Assembly: GCA_049999725.1 (NCBI GenBank)
Contig: JBNGIS010020312.1
Coordinates: forward strand, 1 to 35,385
Source: Haplomitrium mnioides
Taxonomy: Eukaryota; Marchantiophyta; Haplomitriopsida; Calobryales
Direction of reading: 5' to 3'
Length of the DNA stretch: 35,385 nucleotides
Under the pieces are notes generated by a model, which saw only the letters and a list, made by a program, of their open reading frames with translations, did no database searches and was not told where the DNA came from. The first letter of the stretch is position 1. Every line of letters begins with the position of its first letter. Below are positions 20,966 to 32,365 of this stretch, piece by piece. The position numbers and the translations under genes are program-made.

Positions 20966-21606
20966 TTGTTTTTTCTATTCTTTATCTAATAAGTTTTTTG
21001 AATTCAGCAAACTTTACATATTCTAGTCAAGCAATACTCACTAGAAGCTCACACACAAAGTCTAAGAGAGAATCGAGATTGTTATTGTGTTTTAAAACCT
21101 TATGCAAGCACATGGTTTGCTAGTTTTTCTTGAAACTCTATGAGTGCATGGAGTCCAAGCAAGCAAAGGAATCATTATTGTTGTTTGGTGCACTCTACAT
21201 GCATAGAGTCTAAACAACCTCAATAGTGATTACTGTTGTTTGTCACCCTATGTGTGCATTATGTATGTTGTTGTTTGATGGAACCTTATATATGCATTGG
21301 GTTTGTTATTGTTAGTTGGAACCTATGCTTGCATAGAGTCTAAGCAAGCAAAGAATTTGCTATTTTTTTGTAAACCCATTGGCATGTAAAAGACGTTTTG
21401 CACACTATACTCGTTAATATTATGGAAAACCCAAGCATGCTCGAAATCCAAGCACCAATAAGAATTAGAATCTTTGCATGGAAGAGACTCTAAGTGCTCT
21501 TAATATTTGTTTTTGTTGTTGGTAGCTACTTGTGCACTTAGAACCCTGTGAATGCACGACATTCATTTCCTCTAGTGGTCTTTTATAGCTACAGAGCTAG
21601 TGTTGT
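20966..21606 (+). repeat. Intron-like segment of copy 1 with palindromic-core repeats
   Basis: Homology to copy 2 coding stops near 20965 and resumes at 25877; copy 2 has a non-coding stretch (about 32070-32790) at the same place, so this is probably an intron. It holds about seven degenerate units of roughly 40-55 bp between 21040 and 21560. Each centres on a decayed palindrome (ctatgagtgcatgg, ctacatgcatagagtc, cctatgcttgcatagagtc), often followed by taagcaagcaaag and a GTT-rich tail. Confidence 0.65.
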
Positions 21607-22149
21607 TGTAATAGTACCAACATGATGTTGTGTTATTTATAAGAAAATATAGAGGAGTGAAGGAAATGGTAGAGGGTCATTTTTAAGGTTGAAATTATTT
21701 TAAGTTTATTTGCTTTTGAAGTTTCTTTAAGTGAAGTGATATAAGGGTCATTTTTAGGGTTGAAGTGGGATAAGACTACTTGCCTTCAAAGTTACTTTTA
21801 GAAAACTAAGATAAGTTAGAGCTAAAATCAAGAGTGACTTGTATATGAAATAATGAGGATGACACATTCTTCTCCTATATAAATAGAATGGCTTCATAGC
21901 TCCACTCTTCATTCTAGAGTTCCTCTCAAATCACTTGGGTTCTTTGGTTGTTTGACTTTTGCTTGCACTTTTAGTCTTAGCTTAGGTCTTGAGTTATATA
22001 ACTCTAGTAGATTTATCTTGTAGTGGCTTTGCTTGGTTTTGCTTGCTTTAGTGGGACTTGGTTGAACAACTCTATTAGAGTTCACTATGAGTTCTTACTC
22101 GTTTGGAATTTGTCTTTGAGTTCCTTTATATTGATGTTAGAGTCACAGA
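21607..22149 (+). mobile_element. gypsy-2 5' LTR (3' boundary uncertain)
   Basis: Begins TGTAATAG, has an internal near-duplication (about 21681-21736 and 21743-21800, both starting agggtcatttttar) and a TATA-box-like ctatataaatag near 21874. A CA end at about 22149 before the gag frame is the best guess; no clear primer-binding site follows. No direct second LTR exists in the window. Confidence 0.5.
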
Positions 22150-22189
22150 TCTTTTTGGTGGTGAGCTACATTGAGAATCAATGAGTGGT

Positions 22190-22845
22190 TGTACAAGCAA
22201 TGCAACAACAACTTGAACATCTTTCACGCATTTTGGAAGTGAGAATGAAAGAAAGAGCAAATTTTCAAGAAAAGAGAGTTATAGGCGAATTGCAACTCCA
22301 AAAACATATGATGGGAAGATGGTTTTTGGTGCATATAAGAATTTGATATTCAATTGTGAGCAATATTTTGAAGCTACAAACATTAGAGAAGATGGTCGAC
22401 GAGTTCTATTTGCAGCAAGTCAATTGGAAGGAGTTGCAAACACTTGGTGGAGATATCAAATAGAATAAGCACAATATGGATTTGTTGCTCATGTTGCTTC
22501 TTGGTTTTAAATAACTCAAAAGTAGCAAGAGATCAATTCGCCAAATTGAAGCAACTTGGTATAGTGAGAAGCTACGTTGCATAATTTTATAGTATAATTA
22601 TGAAAATTCTTGATGAAAGAGAAGAATAAGCATAAGATCGTTTTTTTTTTAGATTGAAGCCTCCCACAAGAATGGAAGTGACAATGAGAGAGCCTACTCA
22701 ATTAGAAGAAGCTTTGTGTATAGTGGAAAGCCATGAATCATTACTTACGACTACAAAAGCTAAGTCAAGTCCTCAACCATTCAAAGAGCATACTCCTAAC
22801 TTCACTAGCTGTAATGGAAATAAAAGATCAACAAGAATTTGAAGT
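22190..22845 (+). pseudogene. gag: gypsy-2 Gag, decayed
   Basis: Blocks in order: a short coiled-coil-like MQQQLEHLSRILEVRMKE, then after a frameshift TPKTYDGKM, NCEQYFEATNI and QLEGVANTWWRYQIE (about 22297-22468). Damaged sequence follows, with RDQFAKLKQLG and RSYVA near 22530-22580, then LKPPTRMEVTMREPTQLEEAL (22651-22714). This is the chromovirus-like gag order. No CCHC zinc knuckle is visible before protease, so that part seems deleted. Several stops are present. Confidence 0.82.
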
Positions 22846-23235
22846 ACCTTGTTCCATCTTGACGGTATGATTGAGAAGGACTCTTGTAGAATGTTGGTGG
22901 ATGGCAGAGGTTCTGAAACTTTTATGTTACTACATTGTGCTAAGATAATCAAAGCAAAATTTATGCCTATCAAGAAGAGTGTTGTCACTATGGCCAATGG
23001 CCAAAAGCATGATGTGTTTTGCTCTCAAAAGCCATTTCTTCAAAGGATTGGAACAGAGCATACGGAATCTATGCAATTTGTTATTGCATCTACACAACAT
23101 GACATCATTTATAGTTGCATTGGCTTGAAGATTGAATTGTTCAAGTTGATGAGGAAAAGCGAGAAATTCATGTTACCTTCCAAGGTAAGAAACTTTTTTC
23201 AGGTGTTCGACACCATTAGTGAAGAAGCTTAAATC
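22846..23235 (+). pseudogene. gypsy-2 aspartic protease with damaged active site
   Basis: The frame reads CRMLVDGRGSETFM where a retropepsin would have V-D-S-G-A-T/S-x-x-F-M; the Asp codon (22900-22902) remains but the D-S/T-G turn is disrupted. Downstream VVTMANGQKHDV and a hydrophobic segment match the family layout. One in-frame stretch of 127 codons is open. Confidence 0.75.
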
Positions 23236-24200
23236 AATTCAACATATAAATTCAGTGGAGCAAGAGTTGCATGTCTTTGTTGTCTTGATGAAGTCCATCA
23301 TAGACTTGAGTAAGGAGGGACAAAAATTTGAGCTGGCCTCAATGGTGGATGATATTTTTAGAGAGTTTGCAGATGTGTTCCAAGAGGATTTGCTAAATGG
23401 GTTACAATATGATTGAGGAATGTCTTTTTTGATTGAGTTGATACCAAGAAATACTTCTTATAATCGATTTATATATCGATTATCATCACATGAAGTAGAG
23501 GAGCTTCAAAAGATCTTGACTGAACTTCTTGAGAAGGATTTCATTCAATATAGTGCTTTTCTTTGGGGAGCTTTGGTATTGTTTGTACCAAAGAAAGATG
23601 GTGGATTTTATCTTTGTGCAAATTATCAAGGCTTGAACAATCAATCAATTAAAAATGTTTATTCTCTAACTCATAATGATGATTTGTTGGATCAATTGAG
23701 TGGTGTGCAGTTTTTTTCTAAGTTGGATCTTTGAAGTGGCTATTGGCAAGTTTCTATCAAGCCAAGTGATGTGTCAAATACAACTTTTTGGACAAGGCAT
23801 GGGCATTTTGAGTGGAAGGTTCTTACATATGATCTTGCTAATGCTCCAGAAATATTCATAGATCAAATGCATTGAGTTTTGATGGGTTATTAGACAAGTT
23901 AGTGTTGGTGTTCTTGGAGAATATCTATATCTTTAGTAAATGTGAAGTTGAGCATCATGCTCATCTTAAAGAAGTATTGCAAAGACTATGCAATTGGAAG
24001 TTTTATTGTAAGAAGTCTAAGTGTGAGTTTTGGAAGCAAAAACAGACTTACAAGGCATAAAGTGTATCCAGATGGCATCAAGATGGAGGAGGAGAAAATT
24101 AGAGCTATTTTAGAGTTGTAATCACCAAACAATGCTTAGGATGTTCAAGATTTCAATGAATTAGCAAGTTTTTATCAAAGATTTATCCATTACTATGCTC
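23219..24200 (+). pseudogene. pol: gypsy-2 reverse transcriptase with mutated catalytic box
   Basis: The pre-RT motif REFADVFQEDL leads to RLSSHEVEELQKILTELLEK, then WGALVLFVPKKDGGF and FSKLDL-stop-SGYWQV (usually DLRSGYHQI). The catalytic box is VFLENIYIFSK (codons about 23908-23940): both Asp of the Y-V-D-D motif are gone (Glu and Asn, 23917-23922). The next block is HHAHLKEVLQRL and a damaged connection region follows. At least four stops and frameshifts. The order and motifs identify Ty3/gypsy of the chromovirus-like kind. Confidence 0.85.
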
Positions 24201-24700
24201 ATATTGCTACAGCACTAACTGATCTGCTAGGCAAGGAGGCAAAGTTTCAATGGACTATCAAAGAGCAAGGGCCATTTCAACAATTCAAGGATGTAATGTT
24301 TTCTTGTCCAATTTTGCAACCATATGACCCAAATGCACGTTGTATAGTTGATTTTGATGCCTGTAATTTTGCTATTAGAACAATGTTGCAACAAGAGCTT
24401 GAGGTTGGACTTCATCTAATTGACTTCATATAACATTGACTAAATACGGCGGAGAGAAATTATTCCAGAAGAAATAGAGAGAAGTTGAAGATGGTTTATG
24501 CAACAAGGTTTCAAGACACTATCTTTTAGGAAAGCTTGTATTTATGCACACCGATCACAAGCCTTTGCTGCAATCAATTCACTTGGAAAATATAGCAACT
24601 CATCATCATCAATGAGAAGATCAACTATAGCTCTTTGATATCAAGCTGGAGTACAAGACGGGAAGGTTCCACACAATTTTTGATGCATTGTCACAAAGAC
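24201..24700 (+). pseudogene. gypsy-2 RNase H, decayed
   Basis: FHEL-like connection sequence (ALTDLLGKEAKFQW), then IVDFDACNFAIRTMLQQ near 24340-24390 (family D-A-S-x-x-A-I-G-A-V-L-x-Q). Next are remnants of the E-x-x-Y and H-T-D-H-K-P-L motif at about 24545-24570. Many stops. It runs into the assembly gap region. Confidence 0.75.
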
Positions 24701-24798
24701 ATGATCATTGACTAATACATTGAAGGTTGCAATTGTTGGTANNNNNNNNNNAAAGACATGATCATTGACTAATACATTGAAGGTTGCAATTGTTGGTA
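24695..24798. other. 10-N gap with an exact 47-bp duplicated flank (assembly artefact)
   Basis: 24695-24741 and 24752-24798 are identical over 47 bases and separated by exactly ten N (24742-24751). Two contigs ending in the same 47 bases were scaffolded without being merged. The real sequence most likely has one copy and no gap. Confidence 0.9.
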
Positions 24799-25746
24799 TA
24801 TTACATCTTGATGAAGCAACCAATAATGGCTTTTGACAAAAGTTGCAAGAAGATGTGTTCTTTAATCTTGTTAGGGCACGCTTGGTGATCAAAGATAGTG
24901 AGAATCATACATTTTCCATTCGAGATGGTGATCTCTATCAAGGTCATCACATATATATTTTACAAGATGATGCGCTTTGAATAGCCCATTTACAATAAGC
25001 ACTTGACATTCCAATCTCTATGCATCTTGGAGTAGACAAGACTATGGAGCTTCTTCAACACGTTTGGTGGTGGCCAAACCTATCTCAAGATTTTTGTGGC
25101 TTTGTTCATTCTTGTGAAAGTTGTTAGCGAAACAACGCTTCAAATTAAAAAACTAGCGAGCTTTCCTCAACCACTACCAATTTGTACTGCTCATTGGAAA
25201 CATGTAAGTTTAGATCTTGTCATGTTGCCATACTTCATAGATTTACTGCCATTGTGGTGTTTGTAAACAAGCTAAGTAAAAAAATTCATCTAGCATCAAC
25301 AATGGATGCTTCACAATTGGCAAAGATTTACTTTGATACAATCTTAGGTTATCAGGGCATGCCAACGGTGCTAATACTTGATAGAGATCCATGATTCACT
25401 CAAAATCTTTGGCAAGAATTGTTCACACTTTTAGGAACCAAACTATATATGTCTATGGCTTATCATTCTCAAATAGATGGGCAAACCCAAAAAGAAAATT
25501 GCATTGTGGAGGATATGGTTCAAGCGTTAACATTTATCATATGGATTGGGATAGTTTCTCATCGCTATGAAGTTTGCCATACAACAACTCCAAACAAGCA
25601 AGTAATCGATTTTCTCCTTTCTTTTTAAATTCAATTCAACAAACTCTTGTTCTCGATGGTTTTCTTTCTCTTTACTCTTCCAATGTTCCAAGTCTTTCTA
25701 CCTTTTTGTCTCATTTGTTTTTCTCTTTGAAAGACTTGGAGACAAG
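24799..25746 (+). pseudogene. gypsy-2 integrase, truncated at the C-terminus
   Basis: HHCC finger remnant: MHLGVDKTMELL, WWWPNLSQD, HSCESC (about 25018-25122). Core: FVNKLSKKIH (usually V-D-R-x-S-K), LILDRDP-stop-F with the second Asp retained, and AYHSQIDGQTQKEN. Gln stands where the catalytic Glu should be (36th residue after the Asp). The C-terminal region SPFFLN and SNVPSLSTFL is recognisable to about 25740, where the inverted LTR piece begins, so the chromodomain end is missing. Confidence 0.85.
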
Positions 25747-25876
25747 CTTCACTTAAACTTGTTTCAAAAGCAAGTAGCCTTTAAATTATTTCATACCTAA
25801 AAGTGACCCTCTTCCACTTCTTTCACTCCTCTCAATTTTCTTATAAATAGCACAACATCATGATTATACTATTACA
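25747..25876 (-). repeat. Inverted copy of the gypsy-2 left end
   Basis: Its reverse complement matches 21607-21736 over 130 bp with no obvious length change: TGTAATAGTA at the outer end, then …gatgttgtg, atttataagaaaat, gaggagtga, gagggtca, ttgcttttgaa and aagtgaag at the inner end. Roughly three quarters to four fifths identical by eye. The inner end abuts integrase sequence; the outer end abuts the interrupted copy 1 gene. Confidence 0.88.
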
Positions 25877-27830
25877 TAAGGAAATTTTATGTCAATGGCC
25901 ACAAGTATTTGGGCATTATGATTGCTAGTATAGATCAAAAGTATACAACAACTCTATGTTGGCCATCAACACCAAAGAATATCAATGAAGATTGTTTGGT
26001 AGCTGTACATGCGGTTGGCGTTTTAATTTTCAATCGTACTCTTTCTTTGATGGTCTTTTTATCTTATAGAAACTTGAAGAATGACTCCAAATTGATCATC
26101 ACAGTGCTCAACAGAATACTATATGAGTTTCAAAGGCCACTACATTCTTTTTTGTATCTTTAGCTCGACAATACAACCCAAAAGAACAAGAACTCTATTT
26201 TGTTTGAATATCTATCTCTTGATTGCCAAAAATATCCCTAAAAAACTCAAAGTGGGCTTTCTTATAGTCAGCCATACCTATGATCAAATTTCTTCAAATG
26301 TTTAGAAAATCCTCAAAACATTTGAAACATGTTAAGGCTTTTATGCTAATGAGTCTTATTCAAATGCTACAATTGTCTTATATTTTAAAACCACAAGTAC
26401 TTCTTCTTAGAGAGACTTGAGATTTCAAGTTGTTTATACAACAATGTTGCTCATTGGTTCAAAAGATTGATGATGTAACCTTCAATTAACAATTCAAGTT
26501 CAAGTTGAGTGATTTAAATACAAAGATTTGAAGCAAACATTTTTAAATAGATGAATTTGGCTACCGTCGGATGGTGTTTGTCAACTCAAGTTTCTATCCG
26601 AAGAAGACATAAACTTTCATTTACAATGTTGATTCCCTTGAAGGCTTATTCTCAAATCAAGTGATCTAAAAAAAGTAAGAAAAGTTGATGTGAGAAAAGT
26701 AGTCTTTGCAATTAAAAACAATATAAGTGAGAACTCCTACAAGTTCTTCACAAATTCTAATATTCAGTAATGGAATGAGTTTTTTCTTGCCCAACAAAAG
26801 ATGACAATGTACATCATTGAAAGAAAGCAAACATATCACAAAATAAAATTCACATTTTTTGGTTTCACAATCTACAAACTCTTGTAATGATTTTCAAAAT
26901 GTTGGTGTACCTTCTCAAGCTGATGTTCATCAACAAGAGGAAGATGCTCGATTTTAACATATATTTTGTCCACATTGAGAAATATATGATAGAGTATCTA
27001 GGTTGAGAGAAGAAACCATTTCACATCAAACATGATACGATCACAAATTTGGCAACATATATGATTTGAAAACCAAAATGTTTATTTGTGTTGTTGCATT
27101 ACTAGATCCAAAGAGTAGAAAATTTTGAATTGAAAAAGTCTCCAAATTTTTGTCATTTGACGAGGATAACCTCCAAACCCAAAACAAGTATGTGCTCAAT
27201 GGCTTTATTGTGAGGTGTTCAACACCAAGAGGAAGATGCTCTCCTCAACCATATATTTTGTCTATATTGAGAAATATATGATAGAGCATCTAGGGTGAGA
27301 GAAAGAACCATTTCACATCAAACAAGATACAACAACAAATTTGGCAATGTATATGGTATATAGGCCAAAATGTTTATTTGTGTTATTGCATCACTTTATC
27401 TAAAGAGCATACCATTTTTGGATTGCAAAAGTCATTAAAGTTTTATTATTTGATGAGGAAGACCTCCAAATCCAAAAAAAAAAATGTGCTCAATGGTTTG
27501 CTTGTGAGGCTCATGATGCATTTTTTTGGACAATATTTTCAAGAGAAAATAACATCCACAAAAGGAAAAATATAAATACAAATTACATATCAATGTACTA
27601 GATGTAACATTGGTCACAATTTTCTTCTAAGATTTTCTTCTCATACAAAAAAACCAATTGAAAAAAACTACTCTAGCAACCATCAAATCAAAAGTGTTTA
27701 AGTATAAGAGACAAAAAACAATCAATCTTTAATTGTTTGAAATAAAACCAAACAATATCATCAATACTAAGAGGGACCCCAAGAATCTTGATGAATTTCT
27801 TAAAGCTAGTTGTGAAGAAATAGGGACCAA
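25877..27830 (+). pseudogene. DUF7869-like gene copy 1, C-terminal part
   Basis: Resumes with RKFYVNGHKYLGIMIASIDQ (copy 2: RRKCYV, then IDGMDQ). Next come NEDCLVAVHAVGVLIFNR, LDNTTQKNKNSILFEYLSL (stop before L) and SHTYDQI, matching the copy 2 motifs QLDNTTRENKN and HTHDQIDQMFS. Further on is VREGTISHQTRY, then AKMFICVIASL, and a 93% open stretch to GQYFQEKITSTKGK. A C-terminal tail (TTLATIKSKVFKYKRQ, NLDEFL) also matches copy 2 up to about 27800. Two acidic motif positions differ from copy 2 (ASIDQ, TYDQI). Many stops. It contains a 293-bp tandem duplication. Copy 1 is clearly dead. Confidence 0.8.
26927..27511 (+). repeat. About 293-bp tandem duplication inside copy 1
   Basis: 26927-27215 and 27219-27511 are diverged direct copies. 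Landmarks occur in both about 293 bp apart: agaggaagatgctc, catatattttgtc, aatatatgatagag, accatttcacatcaaac, caaaatgtttatttgtgtt, tatgtgctcaatgg-type end. Copy 2 has only one counterpart, so the duplication is private to copy 1. The second unit is closer to an open frame. Confidence 0.88.
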
Positions 27831-28129
27831 TTGTTAAATTTATGTATGATTCTAGTTTTGAAATAATTATTTTAATACTATAATATTCAAAAGGTACTTT
27901 CATTTTATGTTGTAACTTATATTTTGTATACTTTATAAAGTATATGAGTTTTTTCTTAAAGTGACTTCTTTTTGTTGAGACGATACTCAATGCGCACTCA
28001 AACTTTTCAAGGTAAAATATGGTTAATTGATTCTTCTCATCTATTAACATACTTCAAACATAAATATCAATCTTTATTTTATTTCTCAAACCATTCATGA
28101 TTAGAAATATTAACATTAATCTTCTTACC
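27831..28129. other. AT-rich spacer, no feature seen
   Basis: Downstream of copy 1. The minus-strand ORF at 28050-27688 overlaps the copy 1 tail in antisense and has no recognisable domain. Confidence 0.5.
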
Positions 28130-28850
28130 TACCTAATGTGTGGAAGCATTTGAGTGTTTGGACTACTGAAACCTTTGGAATTGCATTTTTAGATTACTAA
28201 AACCTTTGTGCATATAAACTTATATGCGTATGGGTTGTGATATGGAAATTGGAACCTTATGCACATAGACTTTCATGCATAACTTAGAGCCCTATACGGG
28301 CATGGGTTGCTAAAGCCACTGTGCTTCTGGACTATTGACCCAAAGTGCATATGAAATTTTAAAGCCATTGCACCCTTGGACTACTAAACCCAATACGCGC
28401 ATGGACTCTAAAGCAGAAATCATAACCCCATACACATATTGTCCACTAAAGTCCATATATATTTTGACTACTAAACACCATGTGTAGAGATTGTTGAGGA
28501 CCATGTGCACCTTAACTACCAAGCCCTCTACGTTTTTCAACTCATATGCAAAACTCTAAACCCCTTACGTGCTTTGATTACTAAAGCCCATAACTATTTT
28601 GACTACTTCAAACTGGATGCGCACATGGAGTTCTCAAGCTCCTACACGCTTTGACTATAGAACACTCTACATGTTTGGATTGCTCAAGTCTTTACCCACT
28701 TTGATTACTAAAGCTTATGCGTACATGGACTTCAAAGAAAAACTTAAAGCCCTTCTCTTGCATGGACTTCAAAGTAGAATTTGGAACCTCTAGCAAGGTT
28801 TGGGTTATGAAGCTTGTGTGCCATTGGACTCCAAATCGGTACCCTAAACT
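28130..28850. repeat. Degenerate tandem array A, about 35-40 bp units with palindromic core
   Basis: Words of the form gactactaaagccc, followed by a decayed palindrome (cctatacgggcatgg, ccaatacgcgcatgg, ccttatgcacatag, ggatgcgcacatgg), recur about 18-20 times. Spacing is irregular but near 36 bp. Copies with CGCG coexist with copies where CG has become TG or CA, as methylation decay would produce. No open reading frame deserves support here. Confidence 0.7.
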
Positions 28851-29760
28851 CTATAAACAACTGATATTTTGAAGCAAGAACAAGCTACTCAGAACATGAA
28901 CCTTTTTTTTGGGAAAATTTGTGATTTTTCATATCAAAAAACATTAAAAAAACGAGGTTAATTTTTAAAAACCAAAAGTACATGAGTTTTTTGACTTTAT
29001 TTTTGGTCATTTCAGCAAGCATAATAGAGCAAAAGTCAAATTTGTTATGCAAAACCAATCAATATTACCAGTTTTGATGAAAATATTAGAAAACTCGAAT
29101 TTGTTTAAAAGCATAAAAATCATAGTAAGTTTTCATCAAAAATTTTCATTTATCATTGATTACGATTCTAAGCCCAAAAGTTTAAATACATGTCACAAGA
29201 AACTATTTTGAAATATGTTTCAGTGCACAAACTTTAGGCGCGCGTAGACATGGTGCTCTTTCGAACTTTTTTGTTGGAAAAATATTACAAAACACACAAA
29301 AAAAGCTTAAATGGACTAGAAGTCAAGGGAATGAGTTTGCAATAGTAAACACAAAAACAAAGAAAATGAAACATTGCATGGATTTAGGAGCTTTATTTTA
29401 AACATCAAGAAAAAAAGAAACTTTCAGTTTAAGTTGAAAATCCATGCAATCAAAAGTGAACATAGGCTTTCAAAAAGGTTCCAGCAATTAAGAATATTTC
29501 ATAGTTCAATGAAGCATATACATAAACGTATCATAGTTCAGAATCAAAAAGACAGTAGCTAAGGAGATTGAATTAAGATTGTAAACAAGAAACATGTCCA
29601 AGTTTTAGACTTGATTCAACCAAACAAAGGTCTCAAGATCTACAAAAGAGTCTATGACTTGTGTACAAACAAAGTTGTAATTGGTAGTCTTTGTATGAAG
29701 AAGCTTAAAGATAATGCCTGAGAAGTAGAACTTTTAGAAGGCGTAGACTTCCACTCGAAA
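28851..29760. other. AT-rich non-coding spacer
   Basis: Many A and T runs, no conserved coding. One isolated core-like word, taggcgcgcgtag, at about 29235-29248. A 62-codon ORF (29374-29562) is Lys-rich and unsupported. Confidence 0.5.
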
Positions 29761-30020
29761 GTCTATGTGCGTAAAGGAATCCAAGCTCAACATGTGAACA
29801 CTCCACTTCAAATTCTATGCACGCATAGGAATCTAACCTCAACAAGTGAACACTCCACTCCAAAGTCTATACGTGCATAAGAATCCGAACTCACCAATTG
29901 AACACTCCATCCCAAAGTCTAGGCACATCTAAGAATCTGAACTCACCATCTGAACACTCCACCCTAAAGTCTATGCATGCATAGCAATCTGAACTCACCA
30001 TTTCAACATTCCACAACAAA
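29761..30020 (+). repeat. Tandem array B: five exact-length 52-bp units
   Basis: Units start at 29761, 29813, 29865, 29917 and 29969, each beginning (g/t)tcta and ending in caaa or taaa. Each contains a palindrome variant at its start (ctatgcacgcatag, ctatacgtgcataa, ctatgcatgcatag) and the constant gaacactcca. Two isolated core words follow outside the array (ctatgcacgcataggg near 30104 and ctacgcatgcaaaa near 30170). Contiguous units with no spacers exclude a CRISPR. Confidence 0.93.
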
Positions 30021-30380
30021 GACTGACAAGAAGCTAGGTTTTAGATTCCGTAGAAGAGTTTTTGTACGTTGTATGTTTCACTTGCAAATCAAAGTCTATG
30101 CACGCATAGGGTTCACACTTCTACAACCAAGGATATAGACTGTAAATGTTCTACTTTTGCAACAAACTCTACGCATGCAAAAGATTTTGATTTCTTGTTC
30201 CGGAATCTAAAAGTAAAAACGGATACAAAGCTCTTCATCTGAGTCAAACAACATCAAAGAGTTAAATTCTTACAACAATGTCTTAAAAAGAAAAGAAAAA
30301 TTTGGAAATGATCATCTTAAATTATACCAAATTTGTAAATACAAAATATAGAACAAAATTCTTGAAGGACTTTAGTCGCT
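30021..30380. other. Spacer downstream of copy 2
   Basis: Non-coding, AT-rich, with two isolated palindrome words. The copy 2 C-terminal tail ends near 30390 on the minus strand. Confidence 0.5.
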
Positions 30381-32365
30381 TATTCACAAGATTCATCAAG
30401 GTTTGCGTGATCTATCTCAATGCTAATGACACTAATTGAATCTCTTTGAAATATTTCAGGATTGAGGGCTTTTTTTCTTTCATACTCAAATAGATTTGCT
30501 TTATTGGTAGCTAGAGTGGTTTTTCTCAATTGATTTTTTTTTGTTAACCAAAAAATCAAACGACAAAATCGTGATTTGTGTCAAGTCAAGTAAATCAATA
30601 TGTAACTTGGATTTGCGTTTCCCTTTTGTTGTTGCTATTTTTTCTAGGAAGTATTGACCAGAAAATGCATCTTCAACCAAACAAGCAAACCATTGAACTC
30701 GTACTCTTTTCGGGTTTGGCGAATCTTCCTCATCAAATGACAAAACTTTGAGAACTTTGGCAACCCAAAACGGTCTACTCTTTGGATCCAAAGACGCAAC
30801 AACACAAATAAACATTCTAGCTTTCAAATCATGTAGATTGCCAAATTTATGCCCATATCGAGTATTGTGCGAAAGAGTCCCTTCTCGTGGCCTAGGTGCT
30901 CCATCATAGATTTTTCGACATGTAGAAATTATTTGTTGTATCGGAGTATCTTCTTCTATTTGTGAAGCATGAAGATGAGAATCTAGACAAACATTTTGAA
31001 AATCATTACAAGTGTCTGACATTTGTGAAGGTGGAAAGGTAAATTGTTCTCCGAGTCGTTGTCTTTATTTTTCAAGGATGTAAGCCGCAATCTCTTGTTG
31101 GGTAAGAAAAAAGTCATTCCACTATTGAATATCAGAATCTATAAAGAACTTGTAGCAGTTCTCACTTATGTTGTCTCTTATTGAAATTACCACTTTCTCG
31201 GCATCCACTTCTCTTTCTTCCTTTTGAGATCATTTGATTTTAGAATGTGCCTTAAGAGGAATCAATATTGAACTTAAAATTTCTCTGTCCACTTTAGGTA
31301 GGCACTTGAGTTGACAAATACCATCCTCAAGTAGCCAAAATTCATCTGTTGAGAGCTGTTTGCTCCAAATCTTTGCTTTGGAATCATTTATATGGAACTT
31401 GAATTGTTGATTAAAAGTAATATCATGTATCTTTTGAACCAGAGAAGGACTTTACTGCAGAAACATTTTGAAATCCCAAGTTTCTAACAAAAGAGTCACG
31501 TGAGGTTTAGGATTATAGGATAATTGAAGCGTCTTACTTAGACCGGTGATCGTGAAAGCTTTGACTTGTTTTAAACGTTTCAAGAATCAGCTGAACATTT
31601 GATCAATTTGATCATGAGTATGGCCAACCATGAGAAATCCCACCTTGATTTTTCGAAAAAACATTCTTAGCAACAAGGAGACTAAGATATCCAAATAGGA
31701 TAGAATTCTTATTCTCTCGTGTTGTGTTGTCCAGCTGAAGATACAAAGGTAGAGGTAGCAAGCCTTCAAAGTCACATAATATTTTGTTGAGCAAATTAAT
31801 TGTTAAATTGGAATTGCTTCTCAAGTTTCTGTACACTAAGAAGACCCTCGAAGAGAGAGCATGATTGAATATTAAGGCACCAACAACATGCACACCCACC
31901 AAACAATCTTTATCAATGTTTTTTGGCGGCGATGGCTAGTGTGGAATAGCAGTTTTCTTCTAATCCATTCCATCAATGACAACTCGCAAGTACTTTTGAC
32001 TATCGACATAACATTTTCTTCGATGGTTTGCAAGTTTTGATCTTTCTTTCATTTGTTAGTCACAATGAAGAAACAATTGGCAATTATATTTGATTGCATC
32101 AATCCAAAACAAGAAGGACATAAAACTAGTTTAGTAAAACATATGTCGATACTTGTAACTTCAAAACACAACCTTAGGTGTAAATAATATTGAAGGCATC
32201 TTAAACAAATGTTTGAATTTATTGAAACGAAACACTTTGTAAAAGATAAAAAATAAACTTTATGCAATTTGAAAAAAGGAAAATCTATTTTGAAAAGAAA
32301 AAAACAAGATTTGCAAACAAAGGTTACTAGAATACGTCCTCTAAGCTTTTATGATGAGTGGAGAC

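Larger units (their letters stand above)
21607..25876 (+). mobile_element. Ty3/gypsy element gypsy-2, truncated, inserted in copy 1
   Basis: Plus-strand gag, protease, RT, RNase H and integrase lie between 22190 and 25746. The left boundary is TGTAATAG at 21607. The integrase breaks off at about 25746 and is followed by an inverted copy of the first 130 bp of the left end (25747-25876). The DUF7869-like copy 1 frame resumes immediately after. No target duplication is evident (left gttgt, right taagg). It is more decayed than gypsy-1, with catalytic residues lost in RT and integrase. Confidence 0.85.

Noticed and set aside
27688-28050. 120-codon minus-strand ORF
   Set aside because: Overlaps in antisense the C-terminal tail of copy 1, which is supported by its match to copy 2; no domain.
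29761-30020. Regular 52-bp repeats resembling a CRISPR array
   Set aside because: Units are contiguous with no unique spacers, and the context is a plant-type genome with no cas genes.
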